From positions 95,090 to 159,089 of the forward strand of contig JBBSGB010000003.1 of NCBI GenBank assembly GCA_038254545.1: 64,000 nt of DNA, given 5' to 3'. The notes below the pieces were generated by a model, which saw only the letters and a program-made list of their open reading frames with translations, was not told where the DNA came from and ran no database searches. Each line of letters starts with the position of its first letter. The stretch's first letter is position 1. The stretch is from CAHJXF01 sp038254545. Lineage in GTDB: Bacteria; Pseudomonadota; Gammaproteobacteria; Burkholderiales; Burkholderiaceae_D. A program made the translations under genes and the position numbers. This document shows positions 63,759 through 64,000 of this stretch, one piece after another.

Positions 63759-64000
63759 CGCATCGTTGCCTCGTCGCCTCGGAAGGCCGCAGCGCGTCGA
63801 GCCGGTGCGGGGCTTGTGGCGGCGTTCGGTGATGACTTCGAGGCGGCGTGCTAACGGCCATGTCGCGGAGCGCGGCAGCCATAGCACCAGAAGGCGGCCG
63901 CCTTACCACAGGACCAGGCGACGCAGGGATGTAGGCCGATAGGCTGTAGACCTTGGACACAGCGCGAAAGGGGGAAACGGGGCGTAAGCTGCTGACTAAC

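Overview
The window is one stretch of a GC-rich proteobacterial chromosome, most likely a betaproteobacterium near Burkholderiales. The evidence is gene order and family content: rpsU-yqeY-dnaG-rpoD followed by tRNA-Ile(CAT), pepA-holC-DUF2486, a PhaB end at the left edge, an aat-bpt pair, and a PEP-CTERM/PrsT system with a sigma-54 promoter. Most of the sequence is ordinary, tightly packed housekeeping DNA with many 4-base ATGA stop/start overlaps.

Left part (1-9.1 kb): the tail of an acetoacetyl-CoA reductase; an ArsR-type regulator; a three-gene overlapping set (RlmK-like methyltransferase, gamma-glutamylcyclotransferase-like protein, HI0933-type flavoprotein). The flavoprotein has a one-base deletion in its dinucleotide-binding motif. 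Then the macromolecular-synthesis block rpsU, yqeY, dnaG, rpoD and tRNA-Ile2.

Surface and envelope part (9.1-22.8 kb): a PEP-CTERM protein behind a near-perfect sigma-54 promoter; a large TPR lipoprotein (PrsT); a Lol-like set (two FtsX-type permeases, an ATPase, an oppositely oriented LolA-like protein and a DUF1302 outer-membrane protein); and an overlapping gene pair, ThiF-like adenylyltransferase plus nitroreductase, just downstream of a FeeM-type N-acyl amino acid synthase. The last three genes form the most interesting little-described unit here, probably making and modifying a lipo-amino acid.

Middle part (22.8-38 kb): omega-aminotransferase, RhlE-type helicase, CoA-binding protein, GluQ, a membrane PAS/GGDEF cyclase, a DUF2147 protein with valS, a metzincin-like lipoprotein and an AI-2E-family permease. 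A 1.3-kb stretch of small membrane or secreted ORFs and short repeats follows. Next come a 1118-residue MalT/SARP hybrid regulator and a small secreted protein, with visibly lower GC in the 3' half.

Right part (42.5-60 kb): tag, a membrane TAXI protein, DUF2486, holC, pepA, lptF-lptG-cbiX, terC behind a probable yybP-ykoY manganese riboswitch, an orphan promoter-terminator unit that may be an sRNA, purB, a GST, an IclR regulator, a glycine-zipper protein, ald, pyrD, bpt, aat, a NUDIX gene and tRNA-fMet.

The last 4 kb (60-64 kb) is a decayed genomic island abutting tRNA-fMet. It holds a serine-recombinase remnant whose reading frame runs into the tRNA, a HigB/HigA module with a doubly broken toxin but intact antitoxin, a cargo phosphoesterase, and mostly non-coding DNA.
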